From an uncultured SAR324 cluster bacterium (lineage in GTDB: Bacteria > SAR324 > NAC60-12): DNA of 64,000 bases. Under the pieces are notes generated by a model. That model worked only from the letters and a program-made list of their open reading frames with translations, was not told the DNA's origin and ran no database searches. Shown here piece after piece: positions 45,916 through 55,119 of this stretch (position 1 is its first letter; each line of letters opens with the position of its first letter). The position numbers were made by a program, and so were the translations under genes. The stretch spans positions 1-64,000 of the forward strand of contig CACERX010000004.1 in the NCBI GenBank assembly GCA_902562015.1, given 5' to 3'.

Positions 45916-46641
45916 TTGACAACTGCTGGAATCATTATTATAGGTAATGAAATATTGTCAGGTAAGGTTACAGATAAAAACTCCCCATACCTTTGTAAGG
46001 AACTTAGGGTTCTTGGTGTTGAAGTAAAGCAGATCATTACTATTCCTGATGTTCCAGAAGTAATTGGAAAGACTGCACTGGAATTTTCAAAAAGCTTTAA
46101 TTGGGTATTTACTAGTGGTGGAATTGGACCGACACTTGATGATTTAACTGTTGCTTCAATCGCAAAAGAGTTTGGAGCACCACTTTATGAATCTCCACAG
46201 ATTATGGGAGCTATATATAAGTATCGAGGTGAAAATATGACTGAAGCTCACCGCAGAATGGCCATGATACCTGAGGGATCAGAGTTGATTGAATATGCAG
46301 AAGGTCGTCCACCACAACTTCAGTTTCACAATATTTTTATTTTTCCAGGAATACCAGAATTTCTGAAAATACGGTTTTCCGGGATAAAGGAACGTTTTAG
46401 GACAACACCAATCGTAATGAAACAGATTTTCCTCAAGGCAGATGAAGGAGACATTGCAGCTTCGCTCGATGAAACCCAACAAGCATATCCCGAACTGCAG
46501 CTTGGTTCCTATCCGAAAATTTCCGGATCAGACTATAACGTTAAACTGACTCTTGAATGCCGTGATGATCAGTATTTGCAAAAGGCCTGCGATTTTCTGT
46601 GTGAGCGTTTAATTGATGAAAGCATTATAAGAATAAAGTAA
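45916..46641 (+). CDS. CinA-like protein, molybdopterin-binding domain only
   Basis: A stand-alone MoaB/MogA-like (MoCF_BD) domain of the CinA N-terminal type: IIIIGNEILSGKVTDKNSPY, FTSGGIGPTLDDLTV and the IFPGIPEF loop. CinA proteins are often about 410 residues with a C-terminal nicotinamide-nucleotide amidase; here the protein stops at 241 residues, so the deamidase is absent. The N-terminal domain has COG1058-type ADP-ribose pyrophosphatase activity in some members. The TTG start is supported by AGGAG at 45904-45908, 7 bases upstream. recA and the dprA remnant are elsewhere, so there is no competence link by position. Confidence 0.85.
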   Translation: MTTAGIIIIGNEILSGKVTDKNSPYLCKELRVLGVEVKQIITIPDVPEVIGKTALEFSKSFNWVFTSGGIGPTLDDLTVASIAKEFGAPLYESPQIMGAIYKYRGENMTEAHRRMAMIPEGSELIEYAEGRPPQLQFHNIFIFPGIPEFLKIRFSGIKERFRTTPIVMKQIFLKADEGDIAASLDETQQAYPELQLGSYPKISGSDYNVKLTLECRDDQYLQKACDFLCERLIDESIIRIK

Positions 46642-46661
46642 ACAAACTAATAAATTTGTTA

Positions 46662-48299
46662 ATGAAATCACTTAAAAGACTCCAGCAAAATTTTTCAGGC
46701 CGTAGTCCATTGATTCATGTTGTTCTTGATGGCTGGGGGGTTGGTCCTCCAGACGAAACAAATGCCATCCATCAGGCAGTTCTTCCAGTTATGGACGGAC
46801 TTATACAAAACCATCCATACACCCAACTTTGGACCCATGGAAAGTATGTAGGTCTTCCAAGTGAAAATGACCTTGGTGGATCGGAGGTTGGTCACATGAC
46901 TATGGGTGCAGGCGTGATAAAGCAGCAAGGACCAACTCTAATTAAGAAATTAATGCAATCCGGAGATTTTTTTGAAATTCCGGTATTGACTAAGATTATT
47001 AAAAATTGTTTGGATCACGATACACCCCTGCATTTGCTTGGTCTTCTTTCAGACGGAAATATTCATAGCCATCTGGATCACATGCAGGCTATAGTTTATC
47101 ATGCCTTTCAGGCAGGGATTAGGCGCTGTTATGTCCATGCTTTGCTTGACGGCAGAGACGTAGGGGTACAGTCCGCTCTCACTTATACTGAACAATTTGA
47201 AAAGCTTTTTTCAGAACTTAATGAGCAGCGTGGAGATATTGATTATGCTTTTGCCAGTGGAGGCGGAAGAGAAGCTGTTACTATGGACCGAGACAGTAAC
47301 TGGGCAAAAGTAGAGGAAGGATGGAATATTCATGTCAAGGGAAAATCAGAAAACAGGTTTCCCAGAATAAGGGATGCAATTGAATATTTTAGGAATAAAA
47401 GTCCGGGTATAATTGATCAGGATATTCCTGGGTTTGTGCTTGTTCGCAATGGAAAGGCGATAGCAACTATTGAGGATAATCATGGTTTGATATTCACAAA
47501 CTTTCGCGGAGACCGTGCAATAGAATTTAGCAAAGCGATACTCGAAGAAGAGTTCCCACATTTTGAGCGTCATGTTCGTCCTCAAATTATGTTTGTTGGT
47601 ATGACACAGTATGATCAGGATGATGAAATACCTACTGAATACCTGGTTGGAACACCGGAGGTTGATGAACCCTTCGGTAAGCGAATTTTAGAACTTGGTT
47701 TTAAGCAATTCAGACTTTCAGAAACACAAAAATATCCTCATGTTACTTTTTTTTACAACGGAGGTTACAGAGAACCGCTTGATTTATCAATGGAAAATTA
47801 TCACCTGATTGAATCTGATAAAATTCCGTCCTTTGCAAGCCAGCCAAAAATGAAGGCTGAAGAAATAAGTAACAAGGCAGTTGGATTCATCCGCTCCGGT
47901 GAATATCAATATGGACTGATAAATTTTGCAAATGCTGACATGGTTGGCCATACAGGAGATTTTCAGGCTGCACTAAATGCAGTTGAAACTGTAGATGTTG
48001 CACTGAACTCAATTGTAAGAGCAATTGCCGAAATGAAAGGTCTATTGGTGATTACTGCAGATCACGGCAATGCAGACCAGATGCTTATAGAAAACTGTAA
48101 TGGGGTAATGGAGATCAATACCAAACATTCTCTGAATCCAGTTCCTTTTATAATATTTGACCCTTTGTATAATGGTGATTATCATCTAAAACCATTTGGT
48201 GAAGATTACAACAATAATTTGAGCAACGTGGCAGCAACAAATTTTATTTTATTAGGTCAGCCTGTGCCGGATGACCTGGCTCCACCGCTGTTTGGTTAA
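46662..48299 (+). CDS. gpmI: 2,3-bisphosphoglycerate-independent phosphoglycerate mutase
   Basis: Interconverts 3- and 2-phosphoglycerate in glycolysis and gluconeogenesis with two Mn ions. The alkaline-phosphatase-like core has VVLDGWGVG (metal Asp) and GGSEVGHMTMGAG with the phosphorylated Ser, where most members read GNSEVGH. HALLDGRDV, NFRGDRAIEFS, YDQDDEIP, FANADMVGHTG and ITADHGNADQM complete the active site. At 545 residues it is a little longer than usual (about 510-515). I chose ATG 46662 over a TTG six bases upstream. It follows the CinA-like gene by 20 bases. Confidence 0.93.
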   Translation: MKSLKRLQQNFSGRSPLIHVVLDGWGVGPPDETNAIHQAVLPVMDGLIQNHPYTQLWTHGKYVGLPSENDLGGSEVGHMTMGAGVIKQQGPTLIKKLMQSGDFFEIPVLTKIIKNCLDHDTPLHLLGLLSDGNIHSHLDHMQAIVYHAFQAGIRRCYVHALLDGRDVGVQSALTYTEQFEKLFSELNEQRGDIDYAFASGGGREAVTMDRDSNWAKVEEGWNIHVKGKSENRFPRIRDAIEYFRNKSPGIIDQDIPGFVLVRNGKAIATIEDNHGLIFTNFRGDRAIEFSKAILEEEFPHFERHVRPQIMFVGMTQYDQDDEIPTEYLVGTPEVDEPFGKRILELGFKQFRLSETQKYPHVTFFYNGGYREPLDLSMENYHLIESDKIPSFASQPKMKAEEISNKAVGFIRSGEYQYGLINFANADMVGHTGDFQAALNAVETVDVALNSIVRAIAEMKGLLVITADHGNADQMLIENCNGVMEINTKHSLNPVPFIIFDPLYNGDYHLKPFGEDYNNNLSNVAATNFILLGQPVPDDLAPPLFG

Positions 48300-48339
48300 T
48301 GAAACATATATAAAATTTTAATGTAATAATTTTAGTTAA

Positions 48340-49710
48340 ATGAGCAACATCCTTTGTATCGGAGCCGGTTATGTAGGTGGACCAACAATGGCGATGATAG
48401 CTAAATATTGCCCTGAACATACTGTAACTATTGTCGACATCAACCATAAACGAATAGATCGTTGGAACAGCAACGATTTGCCTATTTTTGAACCTGGACT
48501 ACTAGATGTGGTTCAGCAGACACGAGGTAAAAATTTGTTTTTCCAAACTGATATTGCTGGAGCAATTTCAGAGGCGGATATCATTTTTGTTTCTGTAAAT
48601 ACGCCAACCAAGAAGTTTGGAGAAGGCGCAGGTAAAGCTGCAGATCTGCAGTATTGGGAAAAAACGTCACGTGATATTTTACAGAATAGCCGCAAGCCAG
48701 ATGTTATTGTGGTTGAAAAAAGCACTTTGCCGGTACGTACTGCAGAGGCCATGGCCAGAATTCTTGAGTCCGGAAACAGTAAGACCAATTTTTCAGTTGT
48801 TTCTAATCCAGAATTTTTAGCTGAAGGAACGGCCATTCAGGATTTGGCAAATCCAGACCGCGTCTTGATAGGCGGGGATGAGAACGAAAATGGACATAAA
48901 GCAGCAAATACAGTGGCAGACCTTTATGCCCATTGGGTTCCTCGAGAACGTATTTTACTTACAAGTGTCTGGAGCAGTGAACTTTCAAAACTCGTTGCTA
49001 ATGCGATGCTAGCGCAGCGTATATCTTCTGTAAATAGTATCTCTGCGCTTTGCGAACGTACGGAATCAGATATTACGGAAGTTTCTAGGGCAATTGGTAT
49101 GGATTCCAGAATCGGAGCTAAATTTTTACAAGCCAGTATTGGTTTTGGAGGTTCATGCTTTCGCAAGGATATTTTGCATCTATCATATCTTTGCGAATTT
49201 TACGGACTTCCGGAAGTTGCTGATTACTGGGCCAGCGTTGTGCATATAAATGAATGGCAAACTAATCGGTTCTTTCAGAATATTCTACATGAATTATTCA
49301 ATACTTTGGCAGGCAAGACAATTACCATGTTGGGATTTGCTTTTAAGCAGGATACTGGGGATACGCGCGATTCTCCTGCAATTCACTTATGTGAAAGACT
49401 CGTAGGAGAAAACGCAAAGGTCAGAATTCATGATCCAAAAGCGCTTGAAAACGCCCGAATTGAACTAAAGAATCTTAAGGGTGATTTATCATTTGTTGAG
49501 GACGTTTACGAAGCTGCCGACGGTGCACATGCACTTGCTCTTGTTACACAGTGGGATGAATACCTTGATCTTGATTACGGGAAAATTCATCAAGCAATGG
49601 CAGAGCCAGCATTTATCTTTGACGGGCGTAATCATCTAGATCATGATAAGCTTTATAAAATTGGTTTTAATGTTTTCCCTCTGGGGAAATCACCACTTAA
49701 ACACATTTAA
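48340..49710 (+). CDS. UDP-glucose 6-dehydrogenase, eukaryote-like
   Basis: Oxidises UDP-glucose to UDP-glucuronate with two NAD. The N-terminal Rossmann motif is GAGYVGGPTMAMIA. The catalytic Cys273 sits in GFGGSCFRKD. VEKSTLPVRTAEAMA, NPEFLAEGTAIQDLANPDRV and FAFKQDTGDTRDSPAI are all present. The length (456) and text such as VTIVDINHKRIDRWN and SDLPIFEPGLL-type NSNDLPIFEPGLLDVV are closer to the animal/plant UGDH branch than to short enteric Ugd (about 388). The product is the substrate of the UDP-xylose synthase at 16324-17262. It lies 40 bases after gpmI and is followed by dapD. Confidence 0.93.
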   Translation: MSNILCIGAGYVGGPTMAMIAKYCPEHTVTIVDINHKRIDRWNSNDLPIFEPGLLDVVQQTRGKNLFFQTDIAGAISEADIIFVSVNTPTKKFGEGAGKAADLQYWEKTSRDILQNSRKPDVIVVEKSTLPVRTAEAMARILESGNSKTNFSVVSNPEFLAEGTAIQDLANPDRVLIGGDENENGHKAANTVADLYAHWVPRERILLTSVWSSELSKLVANAMLAQRISSVNSISALCERTESDITEVSRAIGMDSRIGAKFLQASIGFGGSCFRKDILHLSYLCEFYGLPEVADYWASVVHINEWQTNRFFQNILHELFNTLAGKTITMLGFAFKQDTGDTRDSPAIHLCERLVGENAKVRIHDPKALENARIELKNLKGDLSFVEDVYEAADGAHALALVTQWDEYLDLDYGKIHQAMAEPAFIFDGRNHLDHDKLYKIGFNVFPLGKSPLKHI

Positions 49711-49742
49711 ATGTCGATTAATGATTACTAAAATGATGAAAA

Positions 49743-50873
49743 ATGAAAACATTTGAAGAAAATCTGAAATCTATACCAACTGCAGAAAAAACTGTATTGT
49801 TGCGACTTTACAATCAGAGAGATGAACTTGTTTCAATTATTCCAAATATTCCTGGACGACAGGGTTCAGTCAGAGTTTTCAAGCATATTGCTGAGAAAAA
49901 AGGTGTAATTGACTTCGAAGCAGCAAAGGAAGGATTGAGGATCTTTGAGGAAAAAGTTGAGGATGCGCGCAAAAATCCAGGCAAGCACCAGAAACTTGAA
50001 TTGCTTCTGGGGATGAAAAGTAGCGGAATCCTTAGGATAGAAAATGTGGAATGTTCATGTCCTGACCTGCTGGAAAATCTTTCTGGACAAGTTGCTTCTG
50101 CTGAAGAGTGCAAAGTTTTTATCGAATTGCTGAATCAGGGTAAAATTCGTGCAGCTGAGAAAGTTAATAATAACTGGGAGCCTCAACCTTATGTAATTGA
50201 CGGTGTCTTGAATTATTTTGGTACACATGACAGTAAGCGCATGGAAGAAAAATACTGGGATAAGATTCCTCTAAAAACCTCTAATTACACTGACGAAGAT
50301 TTTGAGCGGGGCGGAGTTCGTTATGCACCTGGTTGTATGGTGCGCACGGGCGCTTATATTGGTCCTAAAACAGTTATAATGAACCTAGCATTTGTGAATA
50401 TTGGGGCATATATTGCTGGGGAGGGTTGTATGATAGATGGAGGGGCTCGTGTTGCTTCGTGTGCGCAGGTTGGTAAAAATGTAAAGTATGGTGCAGGTTC
50501 CGGTATTGAGGGTATCCTTGAGCCTGCTGGTAGGCTTGCCTCAATTATTGAAGACAATGTGAAAATAGGAGCTATGTGTGAAGTAACAGGGATCATTGGA
50601 GAAGGATCAGTTATTGCCAGTGGTGTGATAATGGCTTCAGGCAAGAAAATTTTTGATGAAGACACTAACGATTTTGTGGCTCCCCTAGAGTGTGTAGTGG
50701 GAGAAAAAAATTTTCTACTTCCTGTAATTCCTCCTTACAGGCTTGCAGTAGGAGGTTCAATCCCCAATAAAAAAGGAACACACAACACGGATGCCGTTAT
50801 CTTGAAATCAGGTGATTTGCGAGATTCTGCTACAATGCGGCATTTTGAAAAACAAGGAATTTTGTACTATTAA
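49743..50873 (+). CDS. dapD: Tetrahydrodipicolinate N-succinyltransferase
   Basis: Acyltransferase of the succinylase branch of diaminopimelate and lysine synthesis. The C-terminal left-handed beta-helix (about 195-320) has the DapD-type text VRTGAYIGPKTVIMNLAFV, NIGAYI, ASCAQVGKNV and IEGILEPAGRLASIIEDNV. The central segment LLNQGKIRAAEKVNNNWEPQ with YWDKIPLKTSNYTDEDFERG matches the DapD region before the helix. At 376 residues it is about 100 longer than E. coli DapD (274), owing to an extra N-terminal part. The acetyl-using homologue DapH is less likely because of the LLxxGxxRxAEKxNxxW motif. Confidence 0.85.
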   Translation: MKTFEENLKSIPTAEKTVLLRLYNQRDELVSIIPNIPGRQGSVRVFKHIAEKKGVIDFEAAKEGLRIFEEKVEDARKNPGKHQKLELLLGMKSSGILRIENVECSCPDLLENLSGQVASAEECKVFIELLNQGKIRAAEKVNNNWEPQPYVIDGVLNYFGTHDSKRMEEKYWDKIPLKTSNYTDEDFERGGVRYAPGCMVRTGAYIGPKTVIMNLAFVNIGAYIAGEGCMIDGGARVASCAQVGKNVKYGAGSGIEGILEPAGRLASIIEDNVKIGAMCEVTGIIGEGSVIASGVIMASGKKIFDEDTNDFVAPLECVVGEKNFLLPVIPPYRLAVGGSIPNKKGTHNTDAVILKSGDLRDSATMRHFEKQGILYY

Positions 50874-50876
50874 AAA

Positions 50877-51842
50877 ATGTCTACATTGTTGAAGCGTGCA
50901 CGTGAAACGTTGAAAATTGAAATTGCGGGTCTAGAAGACCTCAGCAAGCGTCTTGATAAAAAATTTGAGCAGGCAGTAAATCTTCTTTATGAGTGCCAGG
51001 GAAAAGTAATACTTGCTGGAATGGGGAAAAGTGGCCTGATTGCCCAGAAAATTGCCGCAACACTTACCAGTACGGGCACACCATCGCTTTTTCTACATGC
51101 CGGTGAAAGTTCTCATGGAGATTTGGGAATTATCACTAGAAAGGATGCAATAATTACTTTTTCTTATAGTGGTGAAACTGCTGAAGTACTGCAGATTGTT
51201 GGACACGTCAACGCACTGGGCATTCCTATGATTGCAATTACTGGAAACTCTGATTCGACACTTGCCAAAACTTCTACAGTTCATCTGTCAGTTGCAGTGG
51301 ATAAGGAAGCCTGTCCGCTTGGGTTAGCACCAACAGCAAGCAGTACAGCAACTCTGGTGCTTGGTGACGCACTTGCCATGTGTCTGTTAGAGAAACGTCA
51401 GTTTAGTGAGGATGATTTTGCAGTATTTCATCCGGGGGGTAGTCTGGGACGGAAGCTCACTATCAGGACTAAGGATGTAATGATTAAAGGTGATATGTTG
51501 CCGGTTGTACCAGAAAAAATGCTTATGCGTGAGGCAATGAATGTTTTGTCACGCAAAAATCTGGGAATAATAGTTGCCGTCAATAAGAATGGAAAAATTA
51601 GTGGTGTTTTTACCACTGGTGATTTGATGCGCCTTCTTGATAAAGGAAATAATTTTCTTGAAAAACCACTGCAGGATTATGCCAGTCCGAAGCCAAAAAC
51701 AATTTCTGCGGAAGTATTAGCGGCCAAAGCCCTGCATATTATGGAAACGCACTCTATAACCTGCCTAGTTGTAACTGACACTGAAAACCGCCCCGTTGGC
51801 ATTGCTCAAATATACTACATTCTTCGTTCAGGAGTATATTAA
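50877..51842 (+). CDS. kdsD: Arabinose-5-phosphate isomerase
   Basis: Converts ribulose-5-phosphate to arabinose-5-phosphate, the first step to KDO of the LPS core. An SIS domain (about 35-185) has GMGKSGLIAQKIAATLTSTG, AGESSHGDLG and FSYSGETAEVL. Two CBS domains follow (about 205-320) with VPEKMLMREAMNVL and HIMETHSITCLVV. DALAMCLLEKRQFSEDDFA and HPGGSLGRKL are diagnostic for KdsD/KpsF. At 321 residues it is normal. It starts 3 bases after the dapD stop, so the two are coupled. GutQ is an alternative name for a paralogue with the same activity. Confidence 0.94.
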   Translation: MSTLLKRARETLKIEIAGLEDLSKRLDKKFEQAVNLLYECQGKVILAGMGKSGLIAQKIAATLTSTGTPSLFLHAGESSHGDLGIITRKDAIITFSYSGETAEVLQIVGHVNALGIPMIAITGNSDSTLAKTSTVHLSVAVDKEACPLGLAPTASSTATLVLGDALAMCLLEKRQFSEDDFAVFHPGGSLGRKLTIRTKDVMIKGDMLPVVPEKMLMREAMNVLSRKNLGIIVAVNKNGKISGVFTTGDLMRLLDKGNNFLEKPLQDYASPKPKTISAEVLAAKALHIMETHSITCLVVTDTENRPVGIAQIYYILRSGVY

Positions 51843-51887
51843 TTTGAATTTGTGGTTCTTGAATAAATTATTTAATTGATAGGCAAA

Positions 51888-52523
51888 ATGACACCTTGGG
51901 AGATCCACGCAGTTTTAGTCGCCAATTGCAATTGTGCATACGGTTGTCCTTGCCAATTTGATGCTCTGCCTACTTATGGTACCTGCGAAGCTGCTGATGG
52001 GTTTTGGATTGAAAAAGGATTTTATGGAGAGGTTTCCCTAGATGGATTGAGTGCTGGAATGTTGGCAAAGTGGCCCGGACCAATTCATGAAGGTAATGGT
52101 GAGAGGCTTATTATTATTGACGATCAGGCTAGTTTAGAGCAGCGAAATGCAATGGAAAAAATAATTACTGGAGAAGATACAGAAGAACTTGCTACCATCT
52201 TTTGGGTGGTCAATGCCATGACCAGTATTCGTCATGAAACATTATATTTACCTATCAAAATTGAAGCTGATATAGAGTTACGTAAAGGTCATGTAGTAGT
52301 TGATGGTATTTTTGAACTAAATGTGGAACCAATCAAGAATGCAGTGACTGGAGCAGAGCATAGGGCGCGTATTGAAATTCCAGATGGTTTTGAGTTTACA
52401 ATTGCCGAGATGGCAAGCGGAACTGCAAAGACTCATAGCAGTTTTAAGTTGCCTAACAATAATGGTACACACGCCCACCTTGCAGAAATGCACCTGAATA
52501 ATTCGGGTATTATCCGTCTCTGA
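51888..52523 (+). CDS. DUF1326 family protein
   Basis: Opens TPWEIHAVLVANCNCAYGCP followed by CQF: closely spaced cysteines in CNCAYGCPCQF are the hallmark of the DUF1326 family, whose function is not established. The three or four cysteines could bind a metal or cluster. GFYGEVSLDGLSAGMLAKWP and a beta-rich C-terminal half (VVVDGIFELNVEPIKN) fit the family. I chose ATG 51888 rather than a TTG 12 bases upstream because the conserved text begins there. At 211 residues it is normal. It is 45 bases after kdsD and ends the plus-strand run. Confidence 0.82.
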   Translation: MTPWEIHAVLVANCNCAYGCPCQFDALPTYGTCEAADGFWIEKGFYGEVSLDGLSAGMLAKWPGPIHEGNGERLIIIDDQASLEQRNAMEKIITGEDTEELATIFWVVNAMTSIRHETLYLPIKIEADIELRKGHVVVDGIFELNVEPIKNAVTGAEHRARIEIPDGFEFTIAEMASGTAKTHSSFKLPNNNGTHAHLAEMHLNNSGIIRL

Positions 52524-52560
52524 TGTGATTACCTGCTCTGAATTTAAGAATTAAGATACA

Positions 52561-52583
52561 TCAGTGTCTTCGAAGACTTCTGA
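52561..52583. terminator. Hairpin between convergent genes
   Basis: TCAG-T-GTCTTCGAAGAC-TT-CTGA: a perfect 12-base palindrome (52566-52577) flanked by TCAG/CTGA gives about ten base pairs with one small bulge. It lies between the ends of the DUF1326 gene and the convergent MFS gene. There is no clear T-run on either side, so it is a tentative bidirectional terminator. Confidence 0.35.
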
Positions 52584-52642
52584 AATATTCTATTTAAATA
52601 CGAAATTGTAGCTTTAATCTGAATTAAGTTTTTTTGGTGTTT

Positions 52643-53938
52643 TTAAGCATGGAACATAGGTTTACGAGCAAAAAAGAATAGAAGTGCTCCTATGTAGCTT
52701 ATCAAGCCGATTATTATAAATGCATTTCTATATATTCCATAATAATCTACAACAAACCCACAGATAATCGGTCCTAACATGGTGCCAAACATAACTACCA
52801 TTGATGAAATACCAAAGATTTTTCCAAAGGATCTGGTTCCAAAATAATCAGCACGAATGGCAACCATTTGTGGTCCACGGACACCCCAAGCAATTCCATG
52901 AAGGACAGAAAACAAAATCACCATTGAATAATCATCAAAAAATGCAAGAATTAGCATTCCGCTTCCATGAAAAATCATACAGTATAAACAGATTATCCGC
53001 TTATTGAAACGGTCTCCCAAATAACCTCCGCAAGACAGTCCCAGAATTTGAGATATACTTACAATTGAAAATACTAATCCTGCTTCAGTCAGTCCCATAT
53101 CAAGAGTCTTAGTTAGGTGTGGGATAAGATGCACCAATACTGATGAAACAGATAGCAACGCAATTGCGTGTCCTACCGAGATAAACCAAAAGGCAGAAGT
53201 TCTTAGCGCGTTTTGCCAGCTGACAGAAACACTCTCATTATATTTTTCTAAAAGTTTATTGTAATTTTTTCCTATAATCTTACCGTCTACGACCTCATCT
53301 TTCTCTTCAGGTCTGTGACGTATGTTTTGAGCCAGAGGAATGCCAAGTAAAATTGCTGCTAACCCTGAAGCAAAAGCTATTGTATGCCAGCCGAATTGCT
53401 CTAATCCGTATGCCAGCATTGGCACACTGAGCCCACCTAAGCTGTGTCCCAGTTGAGTTAGTGCTATAGCTTTTGTGCGGTGGCGTTGGAACCAATTTAC
53501 TATTGCAACCATCAGCGTTTGATATCCACCTAGACTAATTCCAACTGAAATTATAATGACCGTTAGAAAGTAGACTGGAAGCGTCTCGACTAGTGTTAGA
53601 CAGAATAATCCAATACCGTGCATCAGTAGGCCAATGCTTAAAATTATACGTGGTCCATACCGGTCAGTCATCCACCCTTGTACTGGACCAAGCAGTCCAC
53701 TTTCAATGCGTGTCAAAGTGTACGCAGCTGAAAGCATAGTCATACTCCATCCAAATTCCCGATTAAAGACTACTGCGTAGGCACCATAGCTTTGTATCCA
53801 AAAAAGGGATCCCAGATACAAAACAAAAGAAGAAACCGCAACAATCCACCATCCGTAAAACAAGGTACCGTTTGGCAGAAAAAGAATCCTAATTCTTTGG
53901 AAAAAAAGTGGAGGTTTGTTAATGGAAGGGCCTTTCAT
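52643..53938 (-). CDS. MFS transporter, monocarboxylate/oxalate-formate carrier type
   Basis: A 431-residue inner-membrane protein with about 12 spans in two six-helix halves. GWWIVAVSSFVLYLGSLFW near the start, GPVQGWMTDRYGPR (loop 2-3 motif DRxGxR), a central loop of about 25 charged residues, and GLSCGGYLGDRFNKR in the second half fit the MCT/OFA branch of the major facilitator superfamily. The substrate is unknown; small carboxylates are typical of the branch. There is no partner gene; the next gene upstream on the strand is the dipeptide epimerase, 145 bases away. Confidence 0.88.
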   Translation of the reverse strand: MKGPSINKPPLFFQRIRILFLPNGTLFYGWWIVAVSSFVLYLGSLFWIQSYGAYAVVFNREFGWSMTMLSAAYTLTRIESGLLGPVQGWMTDRYGPRIILSIGLLMHGIGLFCLTLVETLPVYFLTVIIISVGISLGGYQTLMVAIVNWFQRHRTKAIALTQLGHSLGGLSVPMLAYGLEQFGWHTIAFASGLAAILLGIPLAQNIRHRPEEKDEVVDGKIIGKNYNKLLEKYNESVSVSWQNALRTSAFWFISVGHAIALLSVSSVLVHLIPHLTKTLDMGLTEAGLVFSIVSISQILGLSCGGYLGDRFNKRIICLYCMIFHGSGMLILAFFDDYSMVILFSVLHGIAWGVRGPQMVAIRADYFGTRSFGKIFGISSMVVMFGTMLGPIICGFVVDYYGIYRNAFIIIGLISYIGALLFFFARKPMFHA

Positions 53939-54083
53939 AGAGGATTACATTGTACATTACAAGCTCCTTGAAGACAAACTTTAAGAAATTTTAATAAAGA
54001 TGATTTTTAGCGTAAAAAAATAAAAGTGACTTAATATTTACTTTATTTCTAAAGCAAATTAGTAACAATTTTTTGTTAGCAAA

Positions 54084-55094
54084 TCATCCCCACAATTCTG
54101 CAGCAGGAGGGAAAACTTCACTCATTTTATATTTTATTGGCGAAGCTCTGTCTTCGTAAAGATAAAGCGGGGCATCTAGGTCAACAATTTCGGCGCGCTG
54201 AGCAATTAAAAACGCAGGTGCGATTCCAAGTGATGTAGAGGACATGCAACCCACCATAGTTCTAAATCCCATTTTTTCTGCCTGAGACTGCAAGTACAGT
54301 GCTTCAGTAAGTCCACCTGTTTTATCAAGCTTGATATTAACAAATTCGTAAAGCCCTTTTAAACGTTCAAGATCTAAAGTGTCATGGCAGGACTCATCAG
54401 CACAGACTGGGAGAGGCCGTTCAAGTGTCTTCAGGATACTGTCTTTGTCAGTCGGGAAAGGCTGTTCAATCATTTCCACTCCGAGAGACTTCAATTCAGG
54501 AACGAAACGCTGATAATGCTCAAGTGTCCATCCCTCATTGGCATCAACCACCAAACGTGAGTTGGGTGCATTCTCTGAAATAGCAGTCAGTCGTTCAAGA
54601 TCACCATCACCGGTCAGTTTGATTTTCAAGTACGGACGACTCGCATGTTTTGCAGCAGCTTCTCCCATTTTTTCAGGAGTATCAAGGCTTAGCGTATATA
54701 CGGTTGTAACGCTTTCTGCTTTAGACTTTCCGTATTTTTCCAGATGCTTTGAAATTTCTGGTAATTCCCAAATTCTTTTATCTGCAAGTTTTGCCTCTAG
54801 GTCCCAAAGAGCGCAGTCCACAGCATTTCGGGCAGCACCTTTTGGCATTGCCTGCTGAAGATCTTGGCGCGAAATTCCATTTTCCAGCACCTCTCTAAAA
54901 TCTTCTATCAGTGTTTTGGTTTGTTGAATAGACTCGTGATAGTGTTCGGTTGGTGAGCCTTCTCCCCAGCCTTTAAAACCATTTTGTTCTATCTCAACAA
55001 CCACTACATCGAAGTTATCTTCGTAGCTCCTTGAAATAGAGAATGGCTCTTCACTCCAGTTTTCTGTATGGATATATAGTTTCCTTGAATTCAT
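54084..55094 (-). CDS. Dipeptide epimerase (enolase superfamily)
   Basis: Epimerises L-Ala-L/D-Glu or similar dipeptides, usually in recycling of murein peptides. The enolase-superfamily active site is readable: KxK in YLKIKLTGD, metal ligands in VVDANEG, IEQP and CADES, and the second-lysine motif VNIKLDKTGG. The C-terminal MVGCMSSTSLG and VDLDAPLYLYED are typical of the epimerase group (YcjG/YkfB) rather than of muconate or mandelate enzymes. At 336 residues it is normal. It lies 25 bases downstream of the lipid A acyltransferase on the same strand. Exact dipeptide preference cannot be read from the sequence. Confidence 0.86.
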   Translation of the reverse strand: MNSRKLYIHTENWSEEPFSISRSYEDNFDVVVVEIEQNGFKGWGEGSPTEHYHESIQQTKTLIEDFREVLENGISRQDLQQAMPKGAARNAVDCALWDLEAKLADKRIWELPEISKHLEKYGKSKAESVTTVYTLSLDTPEKMGEAAAKHASRPYLKIKLTGDGDLERLTAISENAPNSRLVVDANEGWTLEHYQRFVPELKSLGVEMIEQPFPTDKDSILKTLERPLPVCADESCHDTLDLERLKGLYEFVNIKLDKTGGLTEALYLQSQAEKMGFRTMVGCMSSTSLGIAPAFLIAQRAEIVDLDAPLYLYEDRASPIKYKMSEVFPPAAELWG

Positions 55095-55119
55095 TATTTT
55101 AATCTTTTCAATGATGTTC

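Noticed and set aside
50899..50908. CACGTGAAAC half-site resembling parS
   Set aside because: The left arm does not match and it lies inside the kdsD coding sequence.
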